Shown here piece after piece: positions 22,511-34,289 of a stretch of 64,000 bases of DNA. The position numbers and the translations under genes were made by a program. The stretch is from Galerina marginata (lineage: Eukaryota; Basidiomycota; Agaricomycetes; Agaricales; Galerinaceae), in contig JAECYW010000004.1 in assembly GCA_023014335.1 (NCBI GenBank), positions 682,001-746,000 of the forward strand. The letters run 5' to 3'. The notes beneath the pieces were generated by a model. That model had not been told where the DNA came from, searched no databases, and saw only the letters and a program-made list of their open reading frames with translations. Each line of letters opens with the position of its first letter. Positions within the stretch are counted from its first letter, which is position 1.

Positions 22511-23472
22511 CGTGTTGGACAAGAGTAAAATGAGCAACCGGCAAGAAACCGGGGGTCTGCATCCGCGATCCGGGCATCTGACATCATCTCACAATGTCGC
22601 CTTGCCGTTTGTGCCGAAGTCCGTCAATGGGCGCTTCTTGGTCCAAAACCGACGTTTTTCATACCCAGAGTAGAAAAAAATAATGCAATTGCTGAAATAA
22701 ATATATGGATGTGCTGAATGCAATGGATCACGATCCAAAACCAGAAAAAGAAATTAAACCTCCAAGTCCTGGATCCTTCCACTGACAAACGCGAGCGCCC
22801 GCAGAAATCCCGCATCACATTGTCCTAGTAGAATGTCGATTTGCTTGAGTTATAATCGGTGTGATAGAAACCCGTGGCTTGGTACATTGAGATGTCGCGG
22901 TTAACTGTACTCGTTGTTACATTTTGCACTGCCGTGTTTCGTGATGCGAATCGACTTCCCCGTTGGCGCGAGACTGGGAACTATAGAGCAAACGACCAGA
23001 AAGCAAAATCATCCCGCAGTGGTCGACGAATGGCCCTACCTGGTCTCGCGGGTATATAGTACGGTGGCGTAATGGGCATCCTCCAATCCCGAGAGGAGCT
23101 TGAATGCGAGGCATCGTCAGGAAATAAACATGTTCGGTTGAAGCTTGGCGATGATCGAGTCGGATTCGAGAGGGTCAGAAGGGGAATGCACGAAACACGC
23201 CTACTTATGTCAACGCTTTTTCTGGCCTCATTCTGCGGCTGATAGTGTATAGGCAATGCAGTGTTCAACGGGTAGCCATCCAAGTTGAACGTCCAAAGGA
23301 CAGCACAATAAACTCGGGTGATAATTGTCTGGGTAAGTCTTTAAATTTACAGTACAGAAGTATTATTCCGAGAAAAAGAAACAATCTTCATATTTTTCGA
23401 AAAAACATCCCAGAATTCCATACAACTTGTGCAAGCAACGTAATGTGACGACTTAAAGCCTGTCTGTTCCCT
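22511..23472. other. spacer, no supported gene
   Basis: Maf promoter side and about 1 kb of unassigned sequence; small frames near 23.0-23.3 kb lack recognisable motifs. Confidence 0.5.
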
Positions 23473-24625
23473 TTACGGGGCGATCATAACCGGACAACGG
23501 CCCGTGGAACAAACTGCACCGTTCGAGCGCAGATTGCGATTACGATTGCGCCACACAGAATGGGAATATAGTAGATTGTACACGGGAGCTCCACGATTCC
23601 GAGAATTGTCGGGAAGTTTTCCTCCGGTCCCAGACAACAAATCCAGGTTGCCAAACACGTCGGGCTTCTTGAGAGAAAGAGAGAGCGACGTGTCGTATCG
23701 GTTGTTTGATAGTGGCTCAGCTGAATGATGCAACTGCACGAAACGAAACAAACCAGTTTACCATCGGCGAACACGAAGTTCTTTAAATAATAAAGTTTAA
23801 TATACGCACAATATGCGATTGTACACACACCTTCAGCGTACATTTTGTGGGATATTCCTTACTCCCGTTGGAATATCTAAAGGAAAATAAAACGGTTTAA
23901 AGATCAAACTGTAGTCCTCCCAATTCCGGGCTCATCCCCACGTTTCCGAATATGTGATGGGCACGGACAACAGGTATTTCATGCAGTGGACCATTTGGCA
24001 GCTCACAATGCCGTTGATCACACAGGAGAATTGAACACGAGGTCTGTCATGGAATATATCTGACCCCCATCTAAGTGAGTATTATCAATACGTCAGACAG
24101 AACGTCATTCCTGGACGTACTTGGTTATATGACCATATAAATAATTTGGGAGTTCCTTCATCTCGGAAATCCCGGTCCTGCAAATAACATTTTAAAAGAA
24201 ATTTTTGTCTAGATCGAGAGACCTGGGACTTAAGGTCTCGTTTGAACGGTGGTGCTCTTGGATATAAGTTTTCCCCGTGTATCTTTTCTTACAACGAAAG
24301 ATAAGTCTATGACCAAGCTAATCCTGAAAACAGAATAACCCACACATAATTGCACAGGATATATCGAAATTATAAAGGTGGAGAAGCGTATCTGTTCTGT
24401 AGCCACACAACTACCGCTCGCTTAAAGACACACTTTTTCGTGTTTGGCATATAAATCAGACTCTTGCAAAAGATTACAACTCTTTTTACGTACGATGATC
24501 AGGTTCACAAGCATGGCAAGAGCGCGGGACCGTAGTACGAGGTTCCATGTGTAACCGAGAGCATCGATCACAGTCGATCCCAAGGCAGCTAGACCAGAAT
24601 TAACGTGGTTCACACTCGGGGTCAT
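23473..24625 (-). CDS. Unidentified spliced gene, 5' structure unresolved
   Basis: A chain of exons with consistent phase can be read: about 24300-24223, 24177-24121, 24070-23942, 23876-23831, 23733-23473 (stop). Introns have good borders (GTCTCT/GCAG, GTACGT/TTAG, GTGGGG/TTAG, GTGTGT/GCAG). Alternatively exon 24070 simply reads into a TGA at 23932. The translated text (SEMKELPNYLYGHITKWGSD, VQFSCVINGIVSCQMVHCMK) looks coding, with several Cys. A plausible first exon, 24625-24494, encodes a hydrophobic N-terminus (SGLAALGSTVIDALGYTWNL), but its join to the next exon meets a stop codon. I do not recognise the family; it may be a pseudogene. Confidence 0.35.
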
Positions 24626-25763
24626 CCGCAAGACCCGGGACGGCAAACGAGGGGAAGCTAACCGCAAGACAACCCCTCGCTCCTCGGCACCGAGCTTTGT
24701 GGAAATGGGCAATAGTGATGAGGGTGTATATATAGATGTCGACTCCCATGGTCTTCAATAACAAATAAGTCTTCCTGGTGCGTTACGTTGGAAGGCACGG
24801 ACGGAAAGGATTCAAAACATCATTAAAGTTACGTTGGAGGATGACCTTCCGAAGTCTGGGTGGAATAAAGGCAAATGATGGGTCAGTTCGACGTGGTCCA
24901 CAAGTTATTGTGGCGGGTATACATGTGAAGATGGGACTTACTGAGAAAGGTCGTACATTACAGTTGAAGGATAAACACTTTAGCCGCCTGTTTTTCAGCG
25001 AGGATCGGCGGCGGTAGTTCATTCTCTTTCGCCAAAGTGATGGACAACAATGGGCATCAGACCTATTCCATCATACGTAAAGAGGTTTGTTTGTACCCAG
25101 ACCGGTTTTTAGAGTGGGAGTGGCCGGCTGCAGGAACACCACCTGACTTCGGGACAGTGAAAGAAGTCGAGATAAATAGTTACCCGGCGGCAGAGCGGAT
25201 ATTTGTCGAGGTTTATACAAGATATATGTGAACGCAGGGCTTCGGCATCCCAGTGTGGAAGAGCGACCTGACGGACTCCGATTGTTTGCAATTTCCGAGG
25301 GAAACTGGGCTGTTTTATCCACCGGTTAGCGAACCATAAACACACGGTCACTCTTTGACAATGACTGACATGGGTGAACTCATGCACCAATCGTCAGGAT
25401 GGCGAGATGAGGACACCGAAAGAGTAACACATTCCATGAGCGAACGAAATGATATTTATCACGAGATGTAGATATGCCACAATGCCGAAGAGAACTCTGA
25501 GCGAATCGTGAGATGGGTGGTCAACTGTTCAGACTAACAGACTTACAGATATGGAAACACTTCCGAGAGATTAGAGAAAAAACTGGAGGCAACAACCGTA
25601 GAAATAGATGTTCAGTATCAATGATCAAGAGAAAAAGATGAAAGAAGCTGACCACGATGTCCCAGTACACAAAATGAGGGAAAAAGCTGGCTCATCGAGG
25701 CGATGTCCAGAGAAATCAAGAGTAGAGAAAAAACGCAAGTACAGACCGATGTAAGAGTGCACC
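24626..25763. other. spacer, no supported gene
   Basis: About 1.1 kb with short frames on both strands and no motif; the last part is the 3' flank of the MYND gene. Confidence 0.5.
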
Positions 25764-26766
25764 TCAAGCCTTACACCCCTTCTTATGTCTCGGCCAGTCC
25801 AATTTTTGGCAGGCGCGAGACCCTGGATCGCAATATTTGGCCTTCTTGCATCGACTGCAGCTGAGAAGTTTCCCTTCATTACGACCACAAAGGGAGCAAG
25901 TCAAATCCCCATTCTGTCTGCGTCTTTGGTCTTCTTTCTCGACTAGACGTTTAAGGCCAATGAGGACAGAACCCATGCGTTCGCACATGAATCGTGGAGT
26001 CATGCCATCCCCATCCGCTATGTCAAGGTTTCCTCCATGGCTCAGGAACCATTCCAATGCCTTCGTCGATTTTCGAACCACCTCAGGGTCCGAAGGGTCG
26101 TAAACTTGGACTATTTCGTGTGCGACAGTTGCCCCATATCTGTTCCTGGTATTGACGTCTCCACCTGCATCGTAAAGCATCTGGGCATATTCTAGGTCGA
26201 AGCTTGGTTTGGTCGAGAAAGTATGAGACAGGGCTGCTGTTCCCGACAAATCCTTCCCCTCTACCGGCACTTTAGCCTCGATCAAGAACTTAGCATATCC
26301 AAGATAGTTTGTGCGTCGACTTGGCACAATTTGCATGAATAAGCCCAGGAGGTTAAAGATGGGTGCTTCGGTCGGACCCCAACGCATAGACGCATACTCC
26401 TCTGCAACTGCCTCGATAGCGGCTTCCAGTTCCATCGTCTTTGACTTTTCGGCTAGGCGAGCGGTGTAGTCAAGAAAAACAGCATCTTGATTTCCTGTAA
26501 GAAGAAGTTTCCCGAGTGTGTCCAGGTCCCGTTGTGGCTCCATGCAGTTAGAAGTGCAAAAACGCCTGAGCCGAAGGGATTCCTGCCCTCTTAAAACTTC
26601 CTTCGACTTCACTAGCTCTTCAAGAGGTCTGAATAAATGCATATATGAGTTTGATCAAAGAAAAATACCAAGGCCCCTACCGTCCTTCTCCAGTGTCGTG
26701 TAGTTTTGCTAACTGTCCCATACGCTTCTTCAACATTTCTGTCCGAGTCATATTCGACTTGTTCAT
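25764..26766 (-). CDS. Ankyrin-type protein with C-terminal MYND zinc finger
   Basis: Exons 26766-26681 and 26628-25764 (GTAGGG donor, TTCAG acceptor), 316 residues. Middle part has degenerate ankyrin repeats: LSGTAALSHTFSTKP, YAQMLYDAGGDVNTRNRYGA, EWFLSHGGNLDIADGDGMTP. The C-terminus is a MYND finger: CSLC, CSRC, YC, then C..WPRHKKGC. The usual YC-X3-C is widened here to YC-X6-C by three extra residues (DPG). MYND fingers bind proline-rich partners; family members in Agaricomycetes are numerous and mostly uncharacterised. The N-terminal exon is basic and helical. Likely cytosolic or nuclear; the function is not predictable beyond protein interaction. Confidence 0.85.
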
Positions 26767-27401
26767 GGCGATAAATTGACTAAGGTATTGTTAGCAGTGC
26801 GGAGTCTTCGTGTTGAGTAAAGCTCAGCGTCAAAGACAAAAACAAAATGTTGAAACCTGCCCATGACCGCGTCGAACACGTGACTAATGACTGTGCATTA
26901 ATTTAATTTTCTGTCCTCCGGACTAAATTCTTGTCTCCCTTTGTTAATAGGTGATAGCGAAAGCGGTCGATGATCATGGCCGAAATTGGGTACGTTCAAA
27001 GGAGAAGATTAAAAGAGTGCATACAGCATTGAACCCTACATTTGACCACGGATTTGCAACATTTGACTGAGTTCCCGGTTCCTTTGCCTCAGTGGAGTTG
27101 TTTCCCGAGACCGAGAAATAGACTTCTCGGGGTTGATTGCCTATTGGCGTTTAAAAACGCGATTGCGTGATTTTAATCAAATGAGATTCGATGAGATTCA
27201 CCAGCGGTCAGCAGTCGACCAAATGGAGAGGAAGAAAATGCTATCGCCTACAATCCCATGCTTTGAAAGGCTTCATCTCGTCAAGCGTCAGGTAATTCAA
27301 AAGATACCGGGCCACCGAGTAATCGGAACAAGTAAGTAAAAGAAATGAGATAATACCAAACCTACATCTACATTGATAACCCAGAAAGAGCCAAGGACGA
27401 T
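26767..27401. other. spacer
   Basis: Promoter side of the MYND gene and 3' flank of the glutaredoxin gene. Nothing else seen. Confidence 0.55.
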
Positions 27402-28312
27402 CTAAGCGAGGATTTCCGCAAGCTCGCCGTTTTCAATCATCTCTTGAACGATATCCAAACCGCCGACCAGCTCACCATTCACAATCAGCTGCGGGAAAGT
27501 CGGCCAATTGTTCAGAACTTTCAAGCCTAAATCACGAAAAAGTTGACGCTCATAAAGCCCAAGAATTAGCGTAAAATACGTACCCTGCCTCACACTCTCA
27601 TCAGACAAGATATCAAAGTGTGTGTACTTCACATTATTGTCTTTCAGCATTCCAGAAATCTTCCGAGAAAATCCACATCGAGGAGCGTCTGGAGTGCCTT
27701 TCATGAATAGAACAACCTGGCTTTGATTCATCAGGTTTCGAAGTCTCTGGTTGAGCTCCTCGGGCTCCTCGTTTTTCTCGTCATATCGAAGCCCAGATGG
27801 CACAACTGTGGGGGCTTTAGCTGGAGCGTTGTCCGTCCGTGATAAGGGATTATAGAGGGGAGTTGTAGCATGTTTCGCAACCGATTGTGTAAGAGCGGGG
27901 GCATCAGCGCCGGAGATTCGATCAAGAAGAGTATGACCCTGGCAAGGAGCCTGAATTATACACATCTTGGCAAGATCTCAGTCAGAACACACACCCTCAG
28001 AATAACGAAAGCAGGAACGGCCTCGATCTCGAAAGACTCTGCAATGTCAGCTTGTTCCTCGGCCTCAACCTACCAATACAGGTTAGATGTATACGCAGGC
28101 GAATTTACAGTTCAGGATTAGTTATTACATACCTGTAGAAATAATGCTGCAGGATACTTCTTCGATAATTCCTTGGCTACTTCGTTCATTTGCTTGCACG
28201 GTTCTGCCCATGGCGCCCAGAAGTTGATGACAGATACCCTGCTCAGGTCATTCGACAAGAGTTCTTGGAAGTGCGTTGGTGAGGTGACTTCAATGAAATT
28301 TGAGGTCGACAT
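27402..28312 (-). CDS. GRX4: Monothiol glutaredoxin Grx3/Grx4 type (thioredoxin + glutaredoxin)
   Basis: Four exons: 28312-28133, 28069-27995, 27938-27584, 27526-27402; 244 residues. Residues 1-100 form a thioredoxin-like domain with WAPWAEPCKQM (the second active-site Cys is missing, as in all Grx3/4/PICOT) and EAVPAFVILR. After a linker follows a glutaredoxin domain with VVLFMKGTPDAPRCGFS, the CGFS monothiol active site, and WPTFPQLIVNGELVGGLDI, the glutathione-binding TFPQ..V and GG.D elements. The family binds [2Fe-2S] with glutathione in the cytosol or nucleus, delivers iron-sulfur clusters and signals iron status to transcription factors. Length and order match fungal Grx4. Confidence 0.93.
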
Positions 28313-31078
28313 CGTGAAAGAAAGGAGAGAGACGTAGTTTGAACGTTGTCGGAGTGGGTATGAGAAGTGGTTCCGTCCCCGAGTTGGTTTGTAATAATTC
28401 TCCGTTATCGGATAAGATGGCGAATACTCGGCGGCCCGGGATTGATCCATTATATCTTTATTGGAACACGTCATCATCGAACGAACATCACTGCGAATCG
28501 CGCTTACCCTCATCAAGTTCACTTATAGTTTCTGTCTAGGAGAGACTTCGTTATTCGTGGACACACGGCTGGGGTTATCAATCCTGGCGTCCTCGTTGCA
28601 TCATATTGCAAATAATTTCGAAATACAGCAATACTCTACCAGTCTAAGAGCCTCTTCCTTTGCTGGCTCACAATACTCTATCCTGCTTCGACAACGCGTC
28701 TTTTCTTTGAGCAGTATAGGCCAACTGCCAGCCCAAATTTCTCGAACAGCAAAGCTTCAAAGGTTTGTTTAACGCGATTCAAGCCTTACTCTGCGATTCT
28801 CAATTAGGTCTATCGCTTCACTGTTTACTACGAACGAGGCTGCAAAGCCAGCCATCTCGTCAGCTTATTGTGAGGGACTTAAAAAGACTTACTCGACAAT
28901 GTTCTTGGTTGGAGAATGTCACAATCTCTCTCTATGTTTATTTACCAGCGACGAACCAGCACTGTCGCATTCATCATTTAAGCAAGCAATGGGTGCCTCG
29001 TATTTCTGACGCCTTGAACGTATTTCTGACGCCTTGAAAAACTTCCTCATGCAAAATTGTGGAATTTCCATCCCAACAATGAACCGGAAATTCCTTTCAG
29101 GCCAGTGAGTGGTTCCTTCAGAACCTCAACCCAATGCCCATCAATTATGATGACCTCTTCAACGACGAAGTTGAACAAGTCGTCACTGTATACATTGTCA
29201 CTGCGCCAGCAAGACATCGGTTGCATTTTCTGACCTCAACCCTCAGGCAATGACAGAAAGAGGCTCGGGTTTCAACTTAATCACTTTTCAAGGGTACATT
29301 GTCCACCATCACAGAACATTCTGTTGTTTTCGGAGTTCCTCGTCTTGGTTGCGATGGACGACAAAACCGCAGTCGCGTCAGGGTGCGTACCAGTGCCAGT
29401 GCTCTCTGGGCCAGGAACGATTCGATTTAATTTAGCGCGTCAGCCTGGTCGTTTGCAGCCGGTCGTTAAGAAAGTGAGGGTGGTCTCCTCTAGTCCGCCC
29501 CTGAGTAACGCTTCAAGTTGGCGCCTCCAGGTCTCATCTGGTCGTTATTGATAGAGCCACAGGACATGTTGATGGCGATCAATATTCATGCGCGGCTCAG
29601 CAGCTACTACTGCAAGGGCCCTACGATTTGTAGGTTGTAGGTCACTTCGTCGCGTTTACTCTAATCAATAATGAAATTCGACCTTGCACATTGTGTGCTT
29701 GAAGATCTAAAAGAAATTTTCATTCTTACCATTTTGCCATCTTTAGGAAATTAACATCCGGTGTCGGCTCGACTCATCCTGGCTTGTAGGCCTTTTGGGG
29801 TTTTAATATAAACCAATTTCAATTATAGGGTGGTCAAAAATAGTGCAACTGTACAGGTCACCTTCCGCGTGATAACTGACAATTAATATTGTGCTTCAGA
29901 GGATCAGCCAGTGAAATACCCAGTAAGTTATTTGGGGATATGTTTCTGGGGTAACAAATTAATCCAAGGTTTTATTGCAGACTACCACATGATTATCTAT
30001 CCTTTTATGATTCAACGGACTGGAGGAAAAAACGTCTCACTGAGTCAATAACTTCATGATTTCGCCTGGTTTTTGCGATCCGACCAGTTATCGCTGATTT
30101 GGTATCTTCCTTGTAAAGAGGTAAACATCGTACTCGTATGATAAGAATCTCAAAGGATATCGTCCCGAAAGCATTTAACTTGCATATGTAGACGGCAGGT
30201 CTCAAAGGTGCGCGCCGATCAGGACTGTTCTTGTTTTTGGACTGCCTTACGAGGTCGCCGGAGAAAAATATGGATGCAAAGATCGAGGCCGTGAGGCACT
30301 TACCTGAAAGGATATCTATGTCCTCGGGCGTTGAGGTCTAAGCCTTCCCTGACTATTGAATTTATTCTTGTCGACGGGTTATGAGCCCCAAACAGGATGA
30401 AATAGTTCCCGACCGCCGACGTCGAGACCATTGAGACGACTCAATCTTAAGTCGACGGCTGGACTGATATCAATCCGCCCCTTCCACTGAGAGAAGTTTG
30501 AGCCTCTTCTTGGGAAGAGTGGAATTTGAGTGTCCCAGTAACGGCACGAAGCTGCCGTCGTAAGGATTCATTCAACATCCAGTGGGTCAGTGTTAGCCCC
30601 ATTAACCATCAGCTTGAATAATCAGACGGTCAAACTGGCGTGAAGGGTTGACAGTGTAACACGCACAATGAACCCTCGAGGTTCCAGTTGACCAGGAGGT
30701 GTCGAATGAATTGGCCAAGTTCACAGACGGTCAGCCGCCTTTCAGTGGATTAGTAGACGTGTGCATCTGCGACTGAAATGATATGAACATTCAGCGCCAT
30801 CTTCAAAGCATCAAGTGTATTCGCAGCCATAACGGATGACACCATCGATTTATTTGGACTGCATAACTTGGTACTGGTTTCGATATATAGACGGAGAACA
30901 GAAACATTAAACACGGACCGTGGCCAGTGATTCGGCCTCGAAGAGCGCCACATTCTATAATGAGAGTGCCACGGGTCAGCAGGGGAATGTCAAGGCATAT
31001 GTTCGGCGAAGTATACCTGCGATGGACGAATTGGGGACTGGAAGCACGCGACTTACTACATCAGAACGGGGGAATCGA
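28313..31078. other. 2.8 kb gene-free stretch
   Basis: No exon chain with a recognised motif on either strand. It carries a perfect short tandem repeat at 28999-29038. The right end is the 3' flank of KU70. Confidence 0.5.
28999..29038. repeat. 20-bp perfect tandem repeat, two copies
   Basis: CGTATTTCTGACGCCTTGAA twice head to tail. Confidence 0.95.
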
Positions 31079-34069
31079 TCAATGAGCATCGAACCACTCG
31101 GAGACACGGTCAACCAGTTCGGCTTTCTTTCCAGATACACCCTGACCTTTGGCTTTCAAAAATTCCTGGTACGAATCACGGTTTCAGAAAAAGGGTCCGT
31201 TTTCTGATTTCCATGATATAAAGTACCTTTAATTGATCCACGCGTAGCTAGAAAGGCCGATATGCTGAGGGGCAACCCAATCAAATTCTAAAAGCTACGT
31301 ACCTTGGCAAGCGAACCAGAATCATATTTACTCTTGATTTCTGCTTCGTCGACACTCACGTCCTGACCAATCCGTTAGATATGTAAACTCAATGCACTAC
31401 TGATGAGATGTTGGACAAACCGCTTTCCGTTTCGAACCGGCAGTCGGAACGACGAGGTTAGCAGATGGATCCTCGACGAGGGCCGTTTTCCATTCTTTCA
31501 TCAAGTTTCCGGCACGCTATGACGAAGAGAACGGGATTTGATCGTCAAATTTGTGTGGACAGGAACGAGGGGGTTGACATACCTTGTGCATGCTCCCCAG
31601 TTTAGGTTCAGTCACATCCTCGAATGAATCGGGATCATACTCTTCTCGGAATGCACTGGCTTGGAGCTGTTCGTTGTGATACGCAAGGGCTATGCAACAC
31701 AAGGTCAGCTCAGTGTGACAGGTTGGCAAATAGAGTCAACTCCGGGAGAGGAGATATACCAGGATTGGGATACGAATCGGGCGGATATGTTCCGTTTCTG
31801 ACTGAAATTTTATCGATCCAAGCACGAGCAGATGCCTTCATTTCCTCTGAAGCTGTTTCGGACACGGGCAAGTCAATGACACGATGCCGACTAATCAAGG
31901 TTCCGAAAATAGACTATACCTCGGAAACCCTCTTGGATAGGTGCTGTTCGTATGTCATCGGCAAACGGAAGTGGAATGAGGTGAAAACCTGCTGGCTCAG
32001 TCCAGCCGGTTTCGTCTGAACTTTCTTTCTGAAGACAAGTCAGTCAGATGTTACAACCGAGTAGTATAAAATTTAGAAATATCCGACCTGTGGCAACAGC
32101 GCGCAAAATACGGGCGAGGAGTTTCGTCTGTTCAAGCAAAGAGCGATACCGATCTTCTTTTTCTTGGCCATAGACTTCAGCAATGCACTGAACGTGCGCT
32201 TGCTTCCGGAATAGGACTAAGGGAAAGGGCAGAAAATGAAGGGGTTAGATTGAGAATCTCCGGGTTCTGACCCCTACTTGCCATTTCATCGGGATAAATA
32301 AACTGAGAGTGTTTAACGTTATCCTCGAAAGCAAGTTCACTGCGGTCCTTGAAGCCAAGGAGTTTGATTCCTGGAATATATCTTAGACAGCAGAGGGGTG
32401 TAAAAATGGAACATGGGCTAACCAGGTTCAAGTCCCAGTGTACGGAAAGATCGAATTTCTTCGGCAGTGTAGAAGGGCTGGATGAATAAATATGTTTCAA
32501 GTGACGATTGCTTCGTGTACAGCACTCACGCGGTTACCAGCTTTAACGACTCGGGCACCAGAGCTGCCGCTTAATTCTTCGTCGTCCTCGTCGTCATGAG
32601 CTGCTGTCGCACCTAGCTCCGGTCCGTATACAATTTTTGTCTTATCGACTTCAGCTTGTCGATCCTAAGTTCCTTGTTCGTTAACAATTTTTTTGAACAT
32701 GGTTTGGTTCGAACCTCGTCAACATAGGTCGTTCGAACCGTAGCCACCTCCATCTTATCGCCAAGATCAACGAAATATTTATATGCTCCTTTTTTTTGTT
32801 CCGTGACCAAACCATATCTACGGGTGCCAATTGTCATTATGGACGAGACTAGTATGCTTTTGGACACACCCTTTGATGCCAATTGTAAACCCATCAGCCA
32901 GTTGGAATGGGATACTGAATAGAGCTCGTTTAGGAATTTCGTGGAAACGCATCTGAGATAGAAGATCTTCGATCCGGGAAATGGAAATGGATTCTGGGAG
33001 GACGGAAGAATCTTTTTGGAGCTCATCTTCATCCTCGAGGTTTGTGGGCACCAAAACGGACTTCGAAGTTTTTTCATTGAGACAAGTCGCGGTCAAAGAA
33101 GAAATTCTTGAACTCACAGAGTAAAATTTCGACACGTCGAATGGCTTCTCGTCCGTGCTGATGAAGAAGGGTTCAACAGTGACACCGGCTTGGGTGAGGT
33201 CCTGTCATTGAACAGATTCGTAATCGTATGTAAGGGACAGATGTAATGGCTAACGATCAAGGTGGTGCGTGCAGATGTAATCAATTGCTTGCTGCCTGTT
33301 CTGGGATGGGGATCGTCTTCGTCTGTGATTAGGAAAACACGTTTTGAAGCGGTTTTAGGAGCCCTGAACATATTAATCAGTAACAATCGCAAATAGGAGA
33401 TTAATATCCTTAACCCATCTCGGAGCACCCAATTACAACTGGTAAAAACATCGCCCATCGGAACGCGTCCGTTCATAACAGGCGGGAATGTCTTCCTCAG
33501 TTCGTCAGGATCCTCACGGGCAGCTTCACGGCAGGATAAGCACGTTTAAATTTAAAGTAGGGACCCGAACAAACCATCGAGTAGTTGGATGAGTTCTTGG
33601 ACCTTTGGCGCACTAAGTGGGGATATTGGCTGGAACAAGTATGTGTTCCCTTTGATTTCTGAACCTTGACCCCTGCTTGTTTCTGATTTCCTGGTCTTCA
33701 CAGACAACGTAAAGTCACTCAAGGAACGGAAATTTGTAGCTTATATCTTACTGTGTTAAAAAGAAGGATTCCGACGGAGTCGTTGGGGCCAACAATGATT
33801 TTCTTCTTCTCAATCTGCATTGCTGCTTCAAGGGCAGTGAAGACATGGCAGGTCGGAACATCTTCATATTTGGGGTCATCGTACAGCTTCAACATAGACT
33901 CCGAGCAATCAATGCAAAAGAGAATCACGTCCTTCTTAGTCTCATAAATCTAAAGAGACCGAGAATCAGTAATAAACTGTGGCGCGTTATGTTTCAAACT
34001 CACCGACGCGTCCTGCAATTCCTCATCTTCCTCCTCGTCAATGTTATTCCAGTCGTCGTAGGGTGGCAT
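31079..34069 (-). CDS. KU70: Ku70 subunit of the Ku heterodimer
   Basis: Nineteen exons, 653 residues: 34069-34004, 33949-33752, 33695-33575, 33523-33415, 33363-33255, 33201-33118, 33060-32870, 32817-32715, 32664-32530, 32477-32423, 32370-32282, 32216-32088, 32028-31920, 31852-31760, 31689-31583, 31516-31421, 31362-31303, 31247-31227, 31165-31079. An acidic N-terminus precedes the vWA-like domain (VILFCIDCSESML, GDVFTSCNWVLRDG, KRVFLITDEDDPHP). The beta-barrel core follows (FSIPFQLADGFTIGIKGYGL, IKLLGFKDRSEL, FIYPDEM). The end is a SAP motif (LRVDQLKEFLKAKGQGVSGK). Ku70/Ku80 encircles DNA ends in the nucleus for non-homologous end joining and telomere care. Exon 18 is 21 nt. The intron after 32282 begins GC (GCAAGT). 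The promoter is shared with PTPA. Confidence 0.96.
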
Positions 34070-34289
34070 GCTGGTGGTGCTATACTGGACTGGGTCAAGG
34101 TCTTTTGTCAGAGATGGATGGGAGAACAAAAGAATCGAATCCTCCGAATCCTGTCCTGTTGAGTCACCGTGACTTGGCGCGTCCGTGACAGTAACGTGAC
34201 CCGGTCAATATACTGACTCACTGGGTCAATCTTATCTCTCCTTAACTTCGACAATCAACATTAAGGCTACACATTGACAATATTCTAGC
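34070..34289. promoter_or_regulatory. Shared divergent promoter KU70/PTPA
   Basis: 220 bp between two divergent start codons. It holds several GTGAC/GTCAC pentamers (34162-34200), a palindromic TCACCGTGA, an E2F-like TTGGCGCG at 34174-34181, and two copies of a GGTCAAT block (about 34203 and 34223). Function of these sites is inferred. Confidence 0.5.
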
